Origin: Polaribacter sp. BM10
Lineage (GTDB): Bacteria > Bacteroidota > Bacteroidia > Flavobacteriales > Flavobacteriaceae
Assembly: GCF_002005425.1 (NCBI RefSeq)
Contig: NZ_CP019704.1
Coordinates: forward strand, 2,066,001-2,130,000
DNA length: 64,000 bases
Direction of reading: 5' to 3'
A program made the position numbers and the translations under genes. The notes under the pieces are model-generated. The model was not told the DNA's origin. It searched no databases and saw only the letters and a program-made list of their open reading frames with translations. Shown in pieces: positions 44,711 through 53,050 of the stretch (the first letter of the stretch is position 1; every line of letters starts with the position of its first letter).

Positions 44711-46552
44711 TTATTTTACTTCGTAAAAGTTATTATCGGCATTAACATCTGCCATTAATTTACTTTTATCTATTGTTACAGATTTAACTGCTTTCGATGC
44801 GTTAAAAGTATATGTTGGCATTGCCCAACCCCAATCTGTAATAACAGTTGCTTTTGTTGGCTTATTACCTCTCATTATTCTTAATGGTATATTAAAGTTT
44901 TCTACAGAACCATCAACATAAGTAACTTCTAAATCGATAGGCATTGGCATTTTACCAATTCTTTCTAAAGTAATTGTTTTGTTGTTTACAGATTTTACAC
45001 CATAATCTATTGTATGTATCGTTTGTGTCCACTCATTTAAATACCAATCTAAATGAATACCAGATACCTTTTCCATAGAACGTTTTACATCATTTGGTGT
45101 TGGATGTTTAAAACTGAAATCTGTAAAGTATTTTTTTAATCCTTTTGCTACATTATCTGCACCAATTACATACTCTAATTGAGACAAAAACATGCTTCCT
45201 TTACCATAACTACCTGTACTGTAAGCTGCATTTGTATTGTATCTATCTGCATGCGTAGTTAATGGCTCTTCTATATTGTTTTTTACTAAATAATTGTAAC
45301 CTCTGTAAGGACCTGCATTCGGATTTTTGTCGCCTCTTTTTAAAATTTCATAAGATGCTTTGTTAGAAATATAAGATGTAAAACCTTCATCCATCCACGG
45401 GTGTTTACTTTCGTTGGTAGCTAACAAAAACTGAAACCAAGTGTGTGCCATTTCATGAGAAGTAACACCAAAAAGACTACCAAAACTTCTTTTTCCTGTA
45501 ATTAAAGTAGACATTGCATATTCCATACCACCATCTCCACCTTGTATAACAGAATATTGTTTATATGGATATTGACCAACATGCTTACTAAAATAAGACA
45601 TTAATTCAGCTGTTTTTGGCTGTAATTCTTTCCAGTTTCTTAAATACTTTGCCTCTAAATCTTTCTTATATAAAAAGTGTAAATCAATTCCGTTTGCCAT
45701 TTTTAAAACATCATGATTGTAGTTAGGATCTGCTGCCCACATAAAATCGTGCACATTTGGTGCTTTAAAATGCCAAGTTAATTTCTCTGTACTTGGTACG
45801 TTTAACTGCTTTGTTTTGTCTTCATAACCGTGTCCTATTTCTTGCGGATTTTGTAAATAACCTGTACCACCAACAACGTAATCTTTATCAATAGAAATCT
45901 TCACATCAAAATTACCCCAAATTCCGTGGAATTCTCTAGCAATGTAAGGAGGTGTATGCCAACCTTCAAAATCATATTCTGCCATTTTAGGATACCATTG
46001 AGACATTGAAAGTGCAACACCTTCTTTATTATTTCTACCAGTTCTTCTAATTTGAACAGGAACTTGTGCATCAAAATCCATATCTAAAGTAACTGTTTCA
46101 CCAGATTTAATTGGCGTATTTAAAGTTACTTCTAAAATAGTACCTACAGTTTCATAAGTTACCGCTGTTCCGTTTTGTTTTAAAGAATTTACTTTAATAT
46201 AACCAATTTCATCAGCATTTAATTTACTAATTCTATCTCTAACTCTTCTATCTGGATCTTTGATGTTTAAAGATCTAACATCCATTTGAGAACCTGGTTG
46301 AAAAGCATTAAAATATAAGTGATAGTAAACTTTATCTAATTGATCTGGAGAGTTGTTTGTGTACACCGCTTTTTGTGAACCTTTATATTGATACTTTTCT
46401 GTATCAACATCAATATCCATTGTATAATCGATGTGTTGTTGCCAATAAGTAGTAAACTTAGTGTCTTTTTTTTGCTGATATGTGGCTTCTTTTGTTTGGT
46501 TACAAGAAGTAATTATAGCAATTGCAAAAAATAAAAGTAGGTTTTTTTTCAT
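44711..46552 (-). CDS. M1-family metallopeptidase, lipoprotein
   Basis: A 613-residue exported zinc aminopeptidase anchored by lipid at Cys17 (AIAIITSCNQT). The exopeptidase motif is GGMEYAMST (341-349), the zinc site is HEMAH (366-370) with the second Glu in DEG (E389), and a C-terminal beta-rich region follows. The mature N-terminal half (about 35-260) is the beta-saddle domain. It removes N-terminal residues from peptides, probably outside the cytoplasm. It lies 67 bp after a subtilase gene and behind that gene's terminator. Confidence 0.93.
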   Translation of the reverse strand: MKKNLLLFFAIAIITSCNQTKEATYQQKKDTKFTTYWQQHIDYTMDIDVDTEKYQYKGSQKAVYTNNSPDQLDKVYYHLYFNAFQPGSQMDVRSLNIKDPDRRVRDRISKLNADEIGYIKVNSLKQNGTAVTYETVGTILEVTLNTPIKSGETVTLDMDFDAQVPVQIRRTGRNNKEGVALSMSQWYPKMAEYDFEGWHTPPYIAREFHGIWGNFDVKISIDKDYVVGGTGYLQNPQEIGHGYEDKTKQLNVPSTEKLTWHFKAPNVHDFMWAADPNYNHDVLKMANGIDLHFLYKKDLEAKYLRNWKELQPKTAELMSYFSKHVGQYPYKQYSVIQGGDGGMEYAMSTLITGKRSFGSLFGVTSHEMAHTWFQFLLATNESKHPWMDEGFTSYISNKASYEILKRGDKNPNAGPYRGYNYLVKNNIEEPLTTHADRYNTNAAYSTGSYGKGSMFLSQLEYVIGADNVAKGLKKYFTDFSFKHPTPNDVKRSMEKVSGIHLDWYLNEWTQTIHTIDYGVKSVNNKTITLERIGKMPMPIDLEVTYVDGSVENFNIPLRIMRGNKPTKATVITDWGWAMPTYTFNASKAVKSVTIDKSKLMADVNADNNFYEVK

Positions 46553-46586
46553 GTGATAGTTAATTAAATTTAAATATAAAAGTAAA

Positions 46587-46612
46587 AAACAGCAATCAAA
46601 AGATTGCTGTTT
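46587..46612 (-). terminator. Terminator of the subtilase gene
   Basis: An 11-bp stem (AAACAGCAATC/GATTGCTGTTT) with an AAAA loop, 8 bp past the subtilase stop. Confidence 0.85.
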
Positions 46613-46619
46613 GTAATTA

Positions 46620-48317
46620 TTATTTTTTTCCGTTTACAATTCTATCTGCCATAATTAACGCATTATAAGCATTAACTACTCTACCAGAAACTGATAAATC
46701 TGAGAATGGAACTTTTTCATCTTTAGTACCTGGTTTGATAACATCAAAATTAACTTTTAAACCAGAATTCATTAAAATATGCTTTACTTGACTTGCTGAT
46801 AACTGCGGATAATACGAACGCACTAAAGCTGCAACGCCCGCTGCAGAAGGTGCTGCCATAGATGTACCACTAATTGCTTCGTATTCATTTTTAGGGAATG
46901 TTGCATAAATATCTACACCTGGCGCAAATACATCTACATTCATTTTACCATAATTAGAAAAAGTAGCTGGCAAATTTTCATCATAATGTAAACTCATTGC
47001 TCCTATTGTTAAAACATTATCTGCAATTTCGTTTACTAAATCTTTAGAATCATTTGGGTATGTTTTTTCGATGTCAATATTTTTACCATCATTACCAGCA
47101 GCATTTACAATTAAAACATCTTTACTTTCTGCATATTTAATAGCGTCATAAACCCATTGTTTATTTGGGGAATATGCTTTACCAAAACTTGTATTTATAA
47201 TTTTTGCACCATTATCAACTGCATAACGAATTCCTAAAGCAATATCTTTATCGTGCTCATCGCCATCTGGCACAACTCTTACTGCCATAATCTTAACATT
47301 GCTAGCAACACCGTTTACACCTTTATTATTATTTCTAGAAGCTGCAACTATACCTGCAACGTGTGTACCATGACTTTCTAAATCTTTAGAACCAATTACA
47401 TTGTTGTTACCGTAGAATTTATCGTTAATATCATATAAGTCATCGCCCAAAGTTTGTCTAGCATTAAAATCTAAATCATAACTTTTAGAAGCGTCTTTAC
47501 CTTTCTTATAATCTAATAACTGTTTCTTATAGTCTAGCAAACCTTTTTCGCTCATGCCTCTAGATAACATATTAGAAACATCGGCAATTTTTGCTGCTAA
47601 TTGCGCACTTTTTGGTTTTGCACTTTTTAAATCTTCTATAGTAAAATCTTCTTTTCCTAAAAACTCTTTTACATCTTTAAAATTTTGCTCTATTTGTGTA
47701 ATTCTTGTCTCTGTTTGCTCAAGATTGAATAATTCTTGTTTATGAGCAGCCACAGATTGTGTATACTTTTCTTTTAACTTTAAAAATTCTTGAAATTCAG
47801 CTTTATCGGCATCTGTAATTTCAGATGCTTTTTTATCGCCAAATTTGTCCATTCCTTTTTTAACAATTCTAGTTAGTTCTAGTTGATCTGCATTTACAAT
47901 TTTACCTTCTTTATTTCCAAGAAAATTCCATCCGTGTACATCATCTATATAACCGTTGTTATCATCATCTTTATTATTATTTGCTACTTCTTTAGGGTTA
48001 ACCCAAGCAACATCCTTTAGATCTTCATGTTCTACATCTATACCAGAATCTGCAACAGCAACAATTACTGGCACTCCTTTTTTACCTTCTAAAAATTGAT
48101 ATGCTTTTGCAATACTCATACCCGGAATCGAGTCTGTTTGTAAATCCATATGACTCCAAACTTGTACTTCTTCTTCTGTTAATGCTCCTTTTTTAGCAGG
48201 AATATTTATCACATTTTCTGCACCATTTGGCACCGGAATTGTATTTATTGATGTTTTACAACTTGCAAAAACAAGACTAGCAACTGCTGTATAAATAATT
48301 GGCTTTAATACTCTCAT
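46620..48317 (-). CDS. S8 (subtilisin-family) serine peptidase lipoprotein with large inserted helical segment
   Basis: A 565-residue exported protease with a lipobox at Cys20 (VASLVFASCKTS). The triad is D90 (VADSGIDVEHEDL), H317 (ESHGTHVAGIVA) and S486 (SGTSMAAPSAAG); the oxyanion Asn is N409 (AAGND). The Asp-His distance is 227 residues, far above the tens of residues usual in subtilisins. The excess (about 140-305) is charged, Lys/Glu/Leu-rich and probably coiled-coil. A calcium-like DDDNNGYIDDVHGWNF loop precedes it. Co-directional with and 10 bp after the MBL-fold gene. Confidence 0.93.
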   Translation of the reverse strand: MRVLKPIIYTAVASLVFASCKTSINTIPVPNGAENVINIPAKKGALTEEEVQVWSHMDLQTDSIPGMSIAKAYQFLEGKKGVPVIVAVADSGIDVEHEDLKDVAWVNPKEVANNNKDDDNNGYIDDVHGWNFLGNKEGKIVNADQLELTRIVKKGMDKFGDKKASEITDADKAEFQEFLKLKEKYTQSVAAHKQELFNLEQTETRITQIEQNFKDVKEFLGKEDFTIEDLKSAKPKSAQLAAKIADVSNMLSRGMSEKGLLDYKKQLLDYKKGKDASKSYDLDFNARQTLGDDLYDINDKFYGNNNVIGSKDLESHGTHVAGIVAASRNNNKGVNGVASNVKIMAVRVVPDGDEHDKDIALGIRYAVDNGAKIINTSFGKAYSPNKQWVYDAIKYAESKDVLIVNAAGNDGKNIDIEKTYPNDSKDLVNEIADNVLTIGAMSLHYDENLPATFSNYGKMNVDVFAPGVDIYATFPKNEYEAISGTSMAAPSAAGVAALVRSYYPQLSASQVKHILMNSGLKVNFDVIKPGTKDEKVPFSDLSVSGRVVNAYNALIMADRIVNGKK

Positions 48318-48327
48318 CTCTCTTCTC

Positions 48328-49173
48328 TTAATTAAATATATCTGTAAATTTATGTGTATTTTTTAATCTTACTCCTTTTTCTGTATGCTTAACCGTACAA
48401 AGCTCATTATAAGCATCGTGTTCTAAAAAAAGGTAATAATTATTGTCTGCAGCTTCGTTTAAAAAAGCAGCTTTTTCTTTTATTGTTAATAAAGGTCTTG
48501 TATCATAACCCATTACATATGGTAAAGGAATATGCCCAATTGTAGGTAATAAATCTGCCATAAAAACAATTGTTTTACCTTGATATGTTATTTTTGGTAA
48601 CATTTGTTTTTCTGTATGACCATCCATAAACAAAACATTAAATCCTATTTGGTCAATTGCATTTCTATGGATAAAATTAAGCTGACCACTTTCTTTAATC
48701 GGATTTATATTTTCTTTTAAAAATGAAGCTTTTTCTCTGGCATTTGGTTCTGTTGCCCATTGCCAATGATTATCGTTCGACCAAAATTTTGCATTCTTAA
48801 AAGCAGGTTGTAATAAAGTTTTTTGTGAATTCCATTCTATTACACCTCCACAATGATCGAAATGTAAATGTGTTAAAAAAACATCTGTTACATCGTCTCT
48901 ATGAAAACCATATTTAGCCAAAGAACTGTCTAAAGAAAAATCTCCAAACAAATAGTAATAACCAAAAAATTTATCCGATTGCTTAGTACCTAATCCTGTG
49001 TCTATTAAAACAAGTCTATCTCCATCTTCTATAAGCATACAACGCATACTCATGTCTATTAAATTATTTGAATCTGCAGGATTAGTTCTTTGCCAAATAC
49101 TTTTAGGTACAACACCAAACATTGCGCCACCATCTAACTTAAAATTACCTGTTTCTATAGGATATATCTTCAT
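48328..49173 (-). CDS. MBL-fold metallo-hydrolase
   Basis: A 281-residue metallo-beta-lactamase-fold hydrolase. Metal ligands are in FLTHLHFDHCGGV, then MDGHTEKQM, FMADLLPTIGHIPLP and the late LFLEHDAYNE. There is no signal peptide, so it is probably cytoplasmic. The sequence belongs to the lactonase/quorum-quenching-like and uncharacterised branch, but no substrate can be assigned. First of a likely two-gene transcript with the subtilase; the upstream region has two inverted repeats. Confidence 0.87.
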   Translation of the reverse strand: MKIYPIETGNFKLDGGAMFGVVPKSIWQRTNPADSNNLIDMSMRCMLIEDGDRLVLIDTGLGTKQSDKFFGYYYLFGDFSLDSSLAKYGFHRDDVTDVFLTHLHFDHCGGVIEWNSQKTLLQPAFKNAKFWSNDNHWQWATEPNAREKASFLKENINPIKESGQLNFIHRNAIDQIGFNVLFMDGHTEKQMLPKITYQGKTIVFMADLLPTIGHIPLPYVMGYDTRPLLTIKEKAAFLNEAADNNYYLFLEHDAYNELCTVKHTEKGVRLKNTHKFTDIFN

Positions 49174-49186
49174 TATATAAAATTAA

Positions 49187-49262
49187 AAAAATCATTAAAA
49201 ATTAATATTTAATGATTTTATAAATAGTAAACTACAAAAAATATAATTTGTAGCCTACAAAT
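49187..49262. promoter_or_regulatory. Two inverted repeats in the MBL gene leader
   Basis: A 12-bp AT-rich stem (AAAATCATTAAA with complement, 49187-49198 and 49208-49219) could end the upstream small gene or structure the MBL leader. A perfect 8-bp dyad with one central base (ATTTGTAG-C-CTACAAAT, 49246-49262) resembles a repressor operator. No exact -7 element is seen between them. Confidence 0.4.
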
Positions 49263-49305
49263 ATGAAGAAAAAAGTGTAATTTTCTGTTAATAAAAATCT
49301 AATTC

Positions 49306-49479
49306 TTAAGAAGTAAAACTTGGCTTTACAATTTTAATTTTACTTAAAACCTTAGCAACTTTAATTATTGCAAAAACTCCTATTGCTAATCCTAAAACAA
49401 CAAATAGTAATTGATTGTCTATTACGGTTTCTGTAGCTGTTGTTGCGTATGCATCTGGTGGTAAAATTTGTAAAAACAT
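49306..49479 (-). CDS. Small membrane protein, unknown function
   Basis: 57 residues from the preferred ATG at 49479 (MFLQILPPDAYA...), with one hydrophobic helix at about 23-40 and a basic C-terminus (KVLSKIKIVKPSFTS). A longer start at 49509 is unlikely because that codon overlaps an exact -7 promoter element (49507-49514), which places transcription start between the two ATGs. I do not recognise the family. It stands alone between the MBL leader and the tRNA-Cys terminator. Confidence 0.6.
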   Translation of the reverse strand: MFLQILPPDAYATTATETVIDNQLLFVVLGLAIGVFAIIKVAKVLSKIKIVKPSFTS

Positions 49480-49506
49480 AGTTTGCAGTGTTTTGGTTTG
49501 GTTGTA

Positions 49507-49514
49507 CAAATGTA
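49507..49514 (-). promoter_or_regulatory. -7 element of the 57-aa membrane protein gene
   Basis: TACATTTG on the minus strand exactly matches TAnnTTTG; a TTTG lies 15 bp further upstream, a little closer than the ideal 19. It decides the start of the downstream gene. Confidence 0.5.
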
Positions 49515-49613
49515 CATTTACAAGTCACCCAAATTTTTGATTTTTCGATAAACGACTATTTTCTAACGTTAAACTGCATTTAATAAATTAGTTCTTGTGA
49601 TTATCATATAAAT

Positions 49614-49647
49614 AAAAAAGCCTTAATCAAAAGATTAAGGCTTTTTT
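49614..49647 (-). terminator. Terminator of tRNA-Cys
   Basis: A 15-bp perfect stem (AAAAAAGCCTTAATC and complement) with an AAAA loop, directly after the tRNA 3' end. Confidence 0.9.
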
Positions 49648-49648
49648 G

Positions 49649-49719
49649 AGGTGTCTAGCGGATTCGAACCGCTGTACATGGTTTTGCAAACCATTGCCTA
49701 GCCACTCGGCCAAGACACC
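49649..49719 (-). tRNA. tRNA-Cys (anticodon GCA)
   Basis: On the minus strand the acceptor arms GGTGTCT and AGACACC pair fully. The D-arm contains GGCCGAGTGGCTAGGC, the anticodon stem ATGGT/ACCAT encloses the loop with GCA, and the T-arm has GCGGTTCGAATCCGC. The 3' CCA is not encoded, as is usual in many Bacteroidetes tRNAs. It is a single tRNA, not part of a cluster, with its own terminator. Confidence 0.95.
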
Positions 49720-49804
49720 TTTTTATTAAAACAATATAAATATATATCGTTTTAAGGATTGCAAATTTACGCAAATTTACAAGTATTGCAAGTATTTTTT
49801 TATC

Positions 49805-50161
49805 TTATCTCTTTTTTGTTAAAATAATAGCTACTTCTTCTACGTTTCCGCCTATTGGTGGGTTAATTTTTGCTACAGAAACTTTAGCTCTTCTAATCAT
49901 TCGAATTTCTCTAAAAAATCGATCTAAGATTCTTTGTGCAACCTCTTCTAATAATTTAGATCTAATTGCCATTTCTTCTTTTACAATATGATTTAGATGT
50001 ACATAATCTACAGTATCTGCCAACTCATCTGTTTTTGCAGATTTTCTTAAACTTGCCTTTACCTCTACATCTACTCTATATTCGCAACCAATTTTGGCTT
50101 CTTCATCTAAACAACCATGATAAGCGTAAAGCTTAATATTATTTACTTGTATTATTCCCAT
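49805..50161 (-). CDS. folB: Dihydroneopterin aldolase
   Basis: A 118-residue enzyme of folate synthesis that cleaves dihydroneopterin to 6-hydroxymethyl-dihydropterin and glycolaldehyde. The family opening is IIQVNNIKLYAYHGCLDEEAKIGCEYRVDV with the conserved YAYHG. TDELADTVDYVHLNHIVKEEM and KLLEEVAQRI form the active-site edge, and the C-terminus carries INPPIGGNVEEVAI. Length is typical. It starts 1 bp after the DUF2452 gene stop on the same strand, so the two share a transcript. Confidence 0.94.
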   Translation of the reverse strand: MGIIQVNNIKLYAYHGCLDEEAKIGCEYRVDVEVKASLRKSAKTDELADTVDYVHLNHIVKEEMAIRSKLLEEVAQRILDRFFREIRMIRRAKVSVAKINPPIGGNVEEVAIILTKKR

Positions 50162-50162
50162 T

Positions 50163-50594
50163 TTAAGCTTCTGGCTTTGTTTCTGTTGTTACTTTTTCCC
50201 ACATTTTATCAGAATTTAATCTAAAAGAACCTTTGTACTCTAAACTCCATTCGCTTGGTTCTATTATAGACAAAAATAATTCATCTTTTTTATTTAAGTA
50301 AAGATGATATGTTTCGCCAATTATTGGTTCGAAACCAAACTTTGCATTATAAAGCATATCATTGTAATGAAATTTCTCCATTAACAATTCGTACTCTCTT
50401 CTTACTTCTTCAAATTTTCCCTTTAAAATTTTATTTGTGCGTCTTACACCATCGGCGGTCCAAGTTGCCGTGTTTGAAGGCTTAATTACTGGCGAACTTG
50501 CAGATGTACCATATGGTTTTAAAGCAGCATCGTATTTTTTAGTTTCCTCATTAAAAACAACTAAATCGGGCTTTTTTTCTCCGTCTTTCTTCAT
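50163..50594 (-). CDS. DUF2452 domain-containing protein
   Basis: A 143-residue cytoplasmic protein with family-typical segments PYGTSASSPVIKPSNTATWT, a helical KGKFEEVRREYELLMEKFHYNDMLY, and FEPIIGETYHLYLNKKDELFLSIIEPSEW. DUF2452 has no established function. A -7 element ends only about 5 bp before the ATG, so the transcript may be leaderless. It is upstream of folB with one base between them. Confidence 0.85.
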   Translation of the reverse strand: MKKDGEKKPDLVVFNEETKKYDAALKPYGTSASSPVIKPSNTATWTADGVRRTNKILKGKFEEVRREYELLMEKFHYNDMLYNAKFGFEPIIGETYHLYLNKKDELFLSIIEPSEWSLEYKGSFRLNSDKMWEKVTTETKPEA

Positions 50595-50598
50595 ATTA

Positions 50599-50606
50599 CA
50601 AAATTA
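50599..50606 (-). promoter_or_regulatory. -7 element of the DUF2452-folB transcript
   Basis: TAATTTTG on the minus strand is an exact TAnnTTTG. It lies 4 bp before the ATG, which would give a transcript with almost no leader. Confidence 0.45.
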
Positions 50607-50644
50607 CGACAAAAAAGAGGCAATTTTATAGCTTTTGAAAAAAA

Positions 50645-50860
50645 TTAGTTGGTGAAAAAGTCAAAAACATTACTAATAGCACTTGTTTTTGTTTTGTAAA
50701 ATTCTGTGTATGTGCAACGCTCGCAAGTAACACTTGTAAATTTCTGATTTTGAATATCAAAAATTTTAGACAATGTACCACCGGTTGCCCTCATTTGTCC
50801 TAGTTTATAAGTTTTACTGTTACATTTAGGGCAAGTGTAATTTTTAATTTTATCGCTCAT
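50645..50860 (-). CDS. Zinc-ribbon protein
   Basis: A 71-residue protein with an N-terminal zinc ribbon: CPKC (residues 10-13) and a second pair CERC about 35 residues later, separated by GQMRATGGTLSKIFDIQNQKFTSV. This matches small zinc-ribbon proteins found widely in bacteria whose role is unknown. A short tail follows (SAISNVFDFFTN). It diverges from glnS. Confidence 0.8.
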   Translation of the reverse strand: MSDKIKNYTCPKCNSKTYKLGQMRATGGTLSKIFDIQNQKFTSVTCERCTYTEFYKTKTSAISNVFDFFTN

Positions 50861-50938
50861 AATAAATTGTGTTTATCTATTAGTTGCAAATTTTACAATT
50901 TTGTTACAAAACTCTTAATACCAATGAAGTATTTTATG

Positions 50939-50946
50939 TAATTTTG
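50939..50946 (+). promoter_or_regulatory. -7 element of glnS
   Basis: TAATTTTG on the plus strand is an exact TAnnTTTG, 25 bp before the glnS ATG. No TTTG lies at the ideal -33 position. Confidence 0.45.
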
Positions 50947-50971
50947 TTTCTTAATTTTTTCATATAAAACG

Positions 50972-52657
50972 ATGTCTGAAGAGAAGAAATCGCTCAATTT
51001 TTTAGAGCATATTATAGAAGAGGATTTAGCAAACGGAATGCCAAAAGAAAATTTACGTTTTCGTTTTCCGCCAGAACCTAACGGTTATTTGCACATTGGT
51101 CACACAAAAGCTATTGGTATTAGTTTTGGTTTAGGTGAAACTTATAATGCGCCTGTTAACTTACGTTTTGATGACACAAATCCTGCTAAAGAAGAGCAAG
51201 AATATGTAGACGCAATTAAGAAAGACATTTCTTGGTTGGGTTACACTTGGGCTAATGAATGTTATTCTTCAGATTACTTTCAGCAATTATATGATTGGGC
51301 AATTTTATTAATTAAAGACGGTAAAGCTTATGTAGATTCTCAATCATCAGAAGAAATGAGAATACAAAAAGGTACGCCAACTTCTGTAGGTACAAATAGC
51401 CCTTTTAGAGATAGAACAGTAGAAGAAAACTTAACCTTGTTTCAAGACATGAAAGATGGTAAGTTTAAAGAAGGCGAACATACATTGCGTGCAAAAATAG
51501 ATATGAGTTCCCCTAATATGTTAATGAGAGATCCACTAATGTACAGAATTATGTACAAAGCACACCACAGAACTGGTACAGATTGGTGTATTTACCCAAT
51601 GTACGACTGGACGCATGGTGAAAGCGATTATATAGAACAAATATCACATTCTTTATGTTCTTTAGAGTTTAAACCTCATAGAGAATTATACAATTGGTTT
51701 CGTGATAATGTATATGATTTCAGCAAATCAGAATATCCAAATCCACCAAAACAAAGAGAGTTTTCTCGTTTAAACTTAAGCTATACAATAATGAGTAAGC
51801 GTAAGTTATTAACTTTAGTAGAACAAGGTATTGTATCTGGTTGGGATGACCCAAGAATGCCAACAATTTCTGGCTTAAGAAGACGTGGTTATACACCTGC
51901 TTCTATTAGAAGTTTTGTAAAAACTGTTGGGGTTTCTAAACGTGAAAACGTAATAGATGTTGCTTTATTAGAATTTAAAATTCGTGAAGACTTAAACAAA
52001 ACAGCACCTAGAGTAATGGCTGTTTTAGACCCTGTTAAAGTAGTAATTACAAATTACCCTGAAGGAGAAGAAGAGTTATTAGACGCTAATTACAACGATT
52101 ATGAAGATGGTTTTGGTAGCAGAAAGGTTCCTTTTTCTAGAGAAATTTATATCGAAAGAGAAGATTTTAGAGAAGAAGCAAATAAAAAGTTTTTCCGTTT
52201 AAAATTAGGTAAAGAAGTTCGTTTAAAAAACGCTTATTTTATTACTGCAAATAGTTGCACTAAAGATGCAGATGGTAATATTACAGAAATACAGTGTACT
52301 TACGATCCGTTAACAAAATCTGGAAGTGGTACACCAGAAAGCTTACGTAAAGTAAAAGGAACTTTGCATTGGGTTTCTGTAAAACACGCTATAAAAGCAG
52401 AAGTAAGAGCATATGATAGACTATTTTTAGACGAAGCACCAGATTCACATAAAGACAAAGATTATATGGAGTTTATCAACCCAAATTCTTTAGAAATTAT
52501 TAATGCTTATTTAGAACCTAGTTTACAAACTGCAAAAATAGGAGAGCGTTTTCAGTTTCAAAGAATGGGATATTTTAATGTTGATGATGATTCTACAACA
52601 GAAAATTTAGTTTTTAATAAAATAGTTGGTTTAAGAGATTCTTGGGCTAAAAAATAA
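50972..52657 (+). CDS. glnS: Glutamine--tRNA ligase
   Basis: A 561-residue class I synthetase charging tRNA-Gln directly. Signature motifs are FRFPPEPNGYLHIGHTKAIGI (HIGH at residues 37-40), LRFDDTNPAKEEQEYVDAI, DWTHGESDYIEQISHSLCSLEF and the KMSKS-type TIMSKRKLL. A C-terminal anticodon-binding beta-barrel region (about 345-555) follows. Its presence means this organism does not depend on GatCAB transamidation for Gln-tRNA. A small lipoprotein gene follows 3 bp after. Confidence 0.97.
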   Translation: MSEEKKSLNFLEHIIEEDLANGMPKENLRFRFPPEPNGYLHIGHTKAIGISFGLGETYNAPVNLRFDDTNPAKEEQEYVDAIKKDISWLGYTWANECYSSDYFQQLYDWAILLIKDGKAYVDSQSSEEMRIQKGTPTSVGTNSPFRDRTVEENLTLFQDMKDGKFKEGEHTLRAKIDMSSPNMLMRDPLMYRIMYKAHHRTGTDWCIYPMYDWTHGESDYIEQISHSLCSLEFKPHRELYNWFRDNVYDFSKSEYPNPPKQREFSRLNLSYTIMSKRKLLTLVEQGIVSGWDDPRMPTISGLRRRGYTPASIRSFVKTVGVSKRENVIDVALLEFKIREDLNKTAPRVMAVLDPVKVVITNYPEGEEELLDANYNDYEDGFGSRKVPFSREIYIEREDFREEANKKFFRLKLGKEVRLKNAYFITANSCTKDADGNITEIQCTYDPLTKSGSGTPESLRKVKGTLHWVSVKHAIKAEVRAYDRLFLDEAPDSHKDKDYMEFINPNSLEIINAYLEPSLQTAKIGERFQFQRMGYFNVDDDSTTENLVFNKIVGLRDSWAKK

Positions 52658-52660
52658 AGC

Positions 52661-52972
52661 ATGAAAAAATTATTTTTAATAACAATCTTAATTTTCACAA
52701 TTTCTTGTTCTAATAACAAAGAAGTTAAACAAGTGGCAGCTATTTCTTGCGGACAGTGTAAATTTGATTTAGATTCTGAAGAAGGTTGCAGCTTAGCTGT
52801 AAAAATTGACGAGAAAGCCTATTTTGTAGATGGTTTTAATATTGATGATTTTGGCGATGCACACGACAAACACACTGGTTTTTGCGAAGTTATAAGGCAA
52901 GCAGAAGTTACTGGTGTTATAGAGAATAATAGATTTAAAGCTACAGAAATAAAGCTTTTAGAAATGAAATAA
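52661..52972 (+). CDS. DUF6370 family lipoprotein
   Basis: A 103-residue lipoprotein (lipobox ILIFTISCSNN, Cys16). The mature part has the family pattern: SCGQCKFDLDSEEGCSLAVKID, a CxxC plus a third Cys, then AYFVDGFNIDDFGDAHDKHTGFCEVIRQAEVTGVI. The spaced cysteines and His residues suggest a metal or redox role, but DUF6370 has no proven function. It begins 3 bp after glnS and ends at a terminator, so it depends on glnS transcription. Confidence 0.83.
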   Translation: MKKLFLITILIFTISCSNNKEVKQVAAISCGQCKFDLDSEEGCSLAVKIDEKAYFVDGFNIDDFGDAHDKHTGFCEVIRQAEVTGVIENNRFKATEIKLLEMK

Positions 52973-52996
52973 TTATATTTTAATCATAAAAAAAAT

Positions 52997-53018
52997 CCGA
53001 AGTAATAGTTTACTTCGG
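52997..53018. terminator. Bidirectional terminator after DUF6370
   Basis: CCGAAGTAA pairs with TTACTTCGG around TAGT, with flanking A-run and nine-T run. Shared with the convergent aldo/keto reductase gene. Confidence 0.9.
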
Positions 53019-53050
53019 TTTTTTTTTACGCTAATATTTAGCTCTATAAA

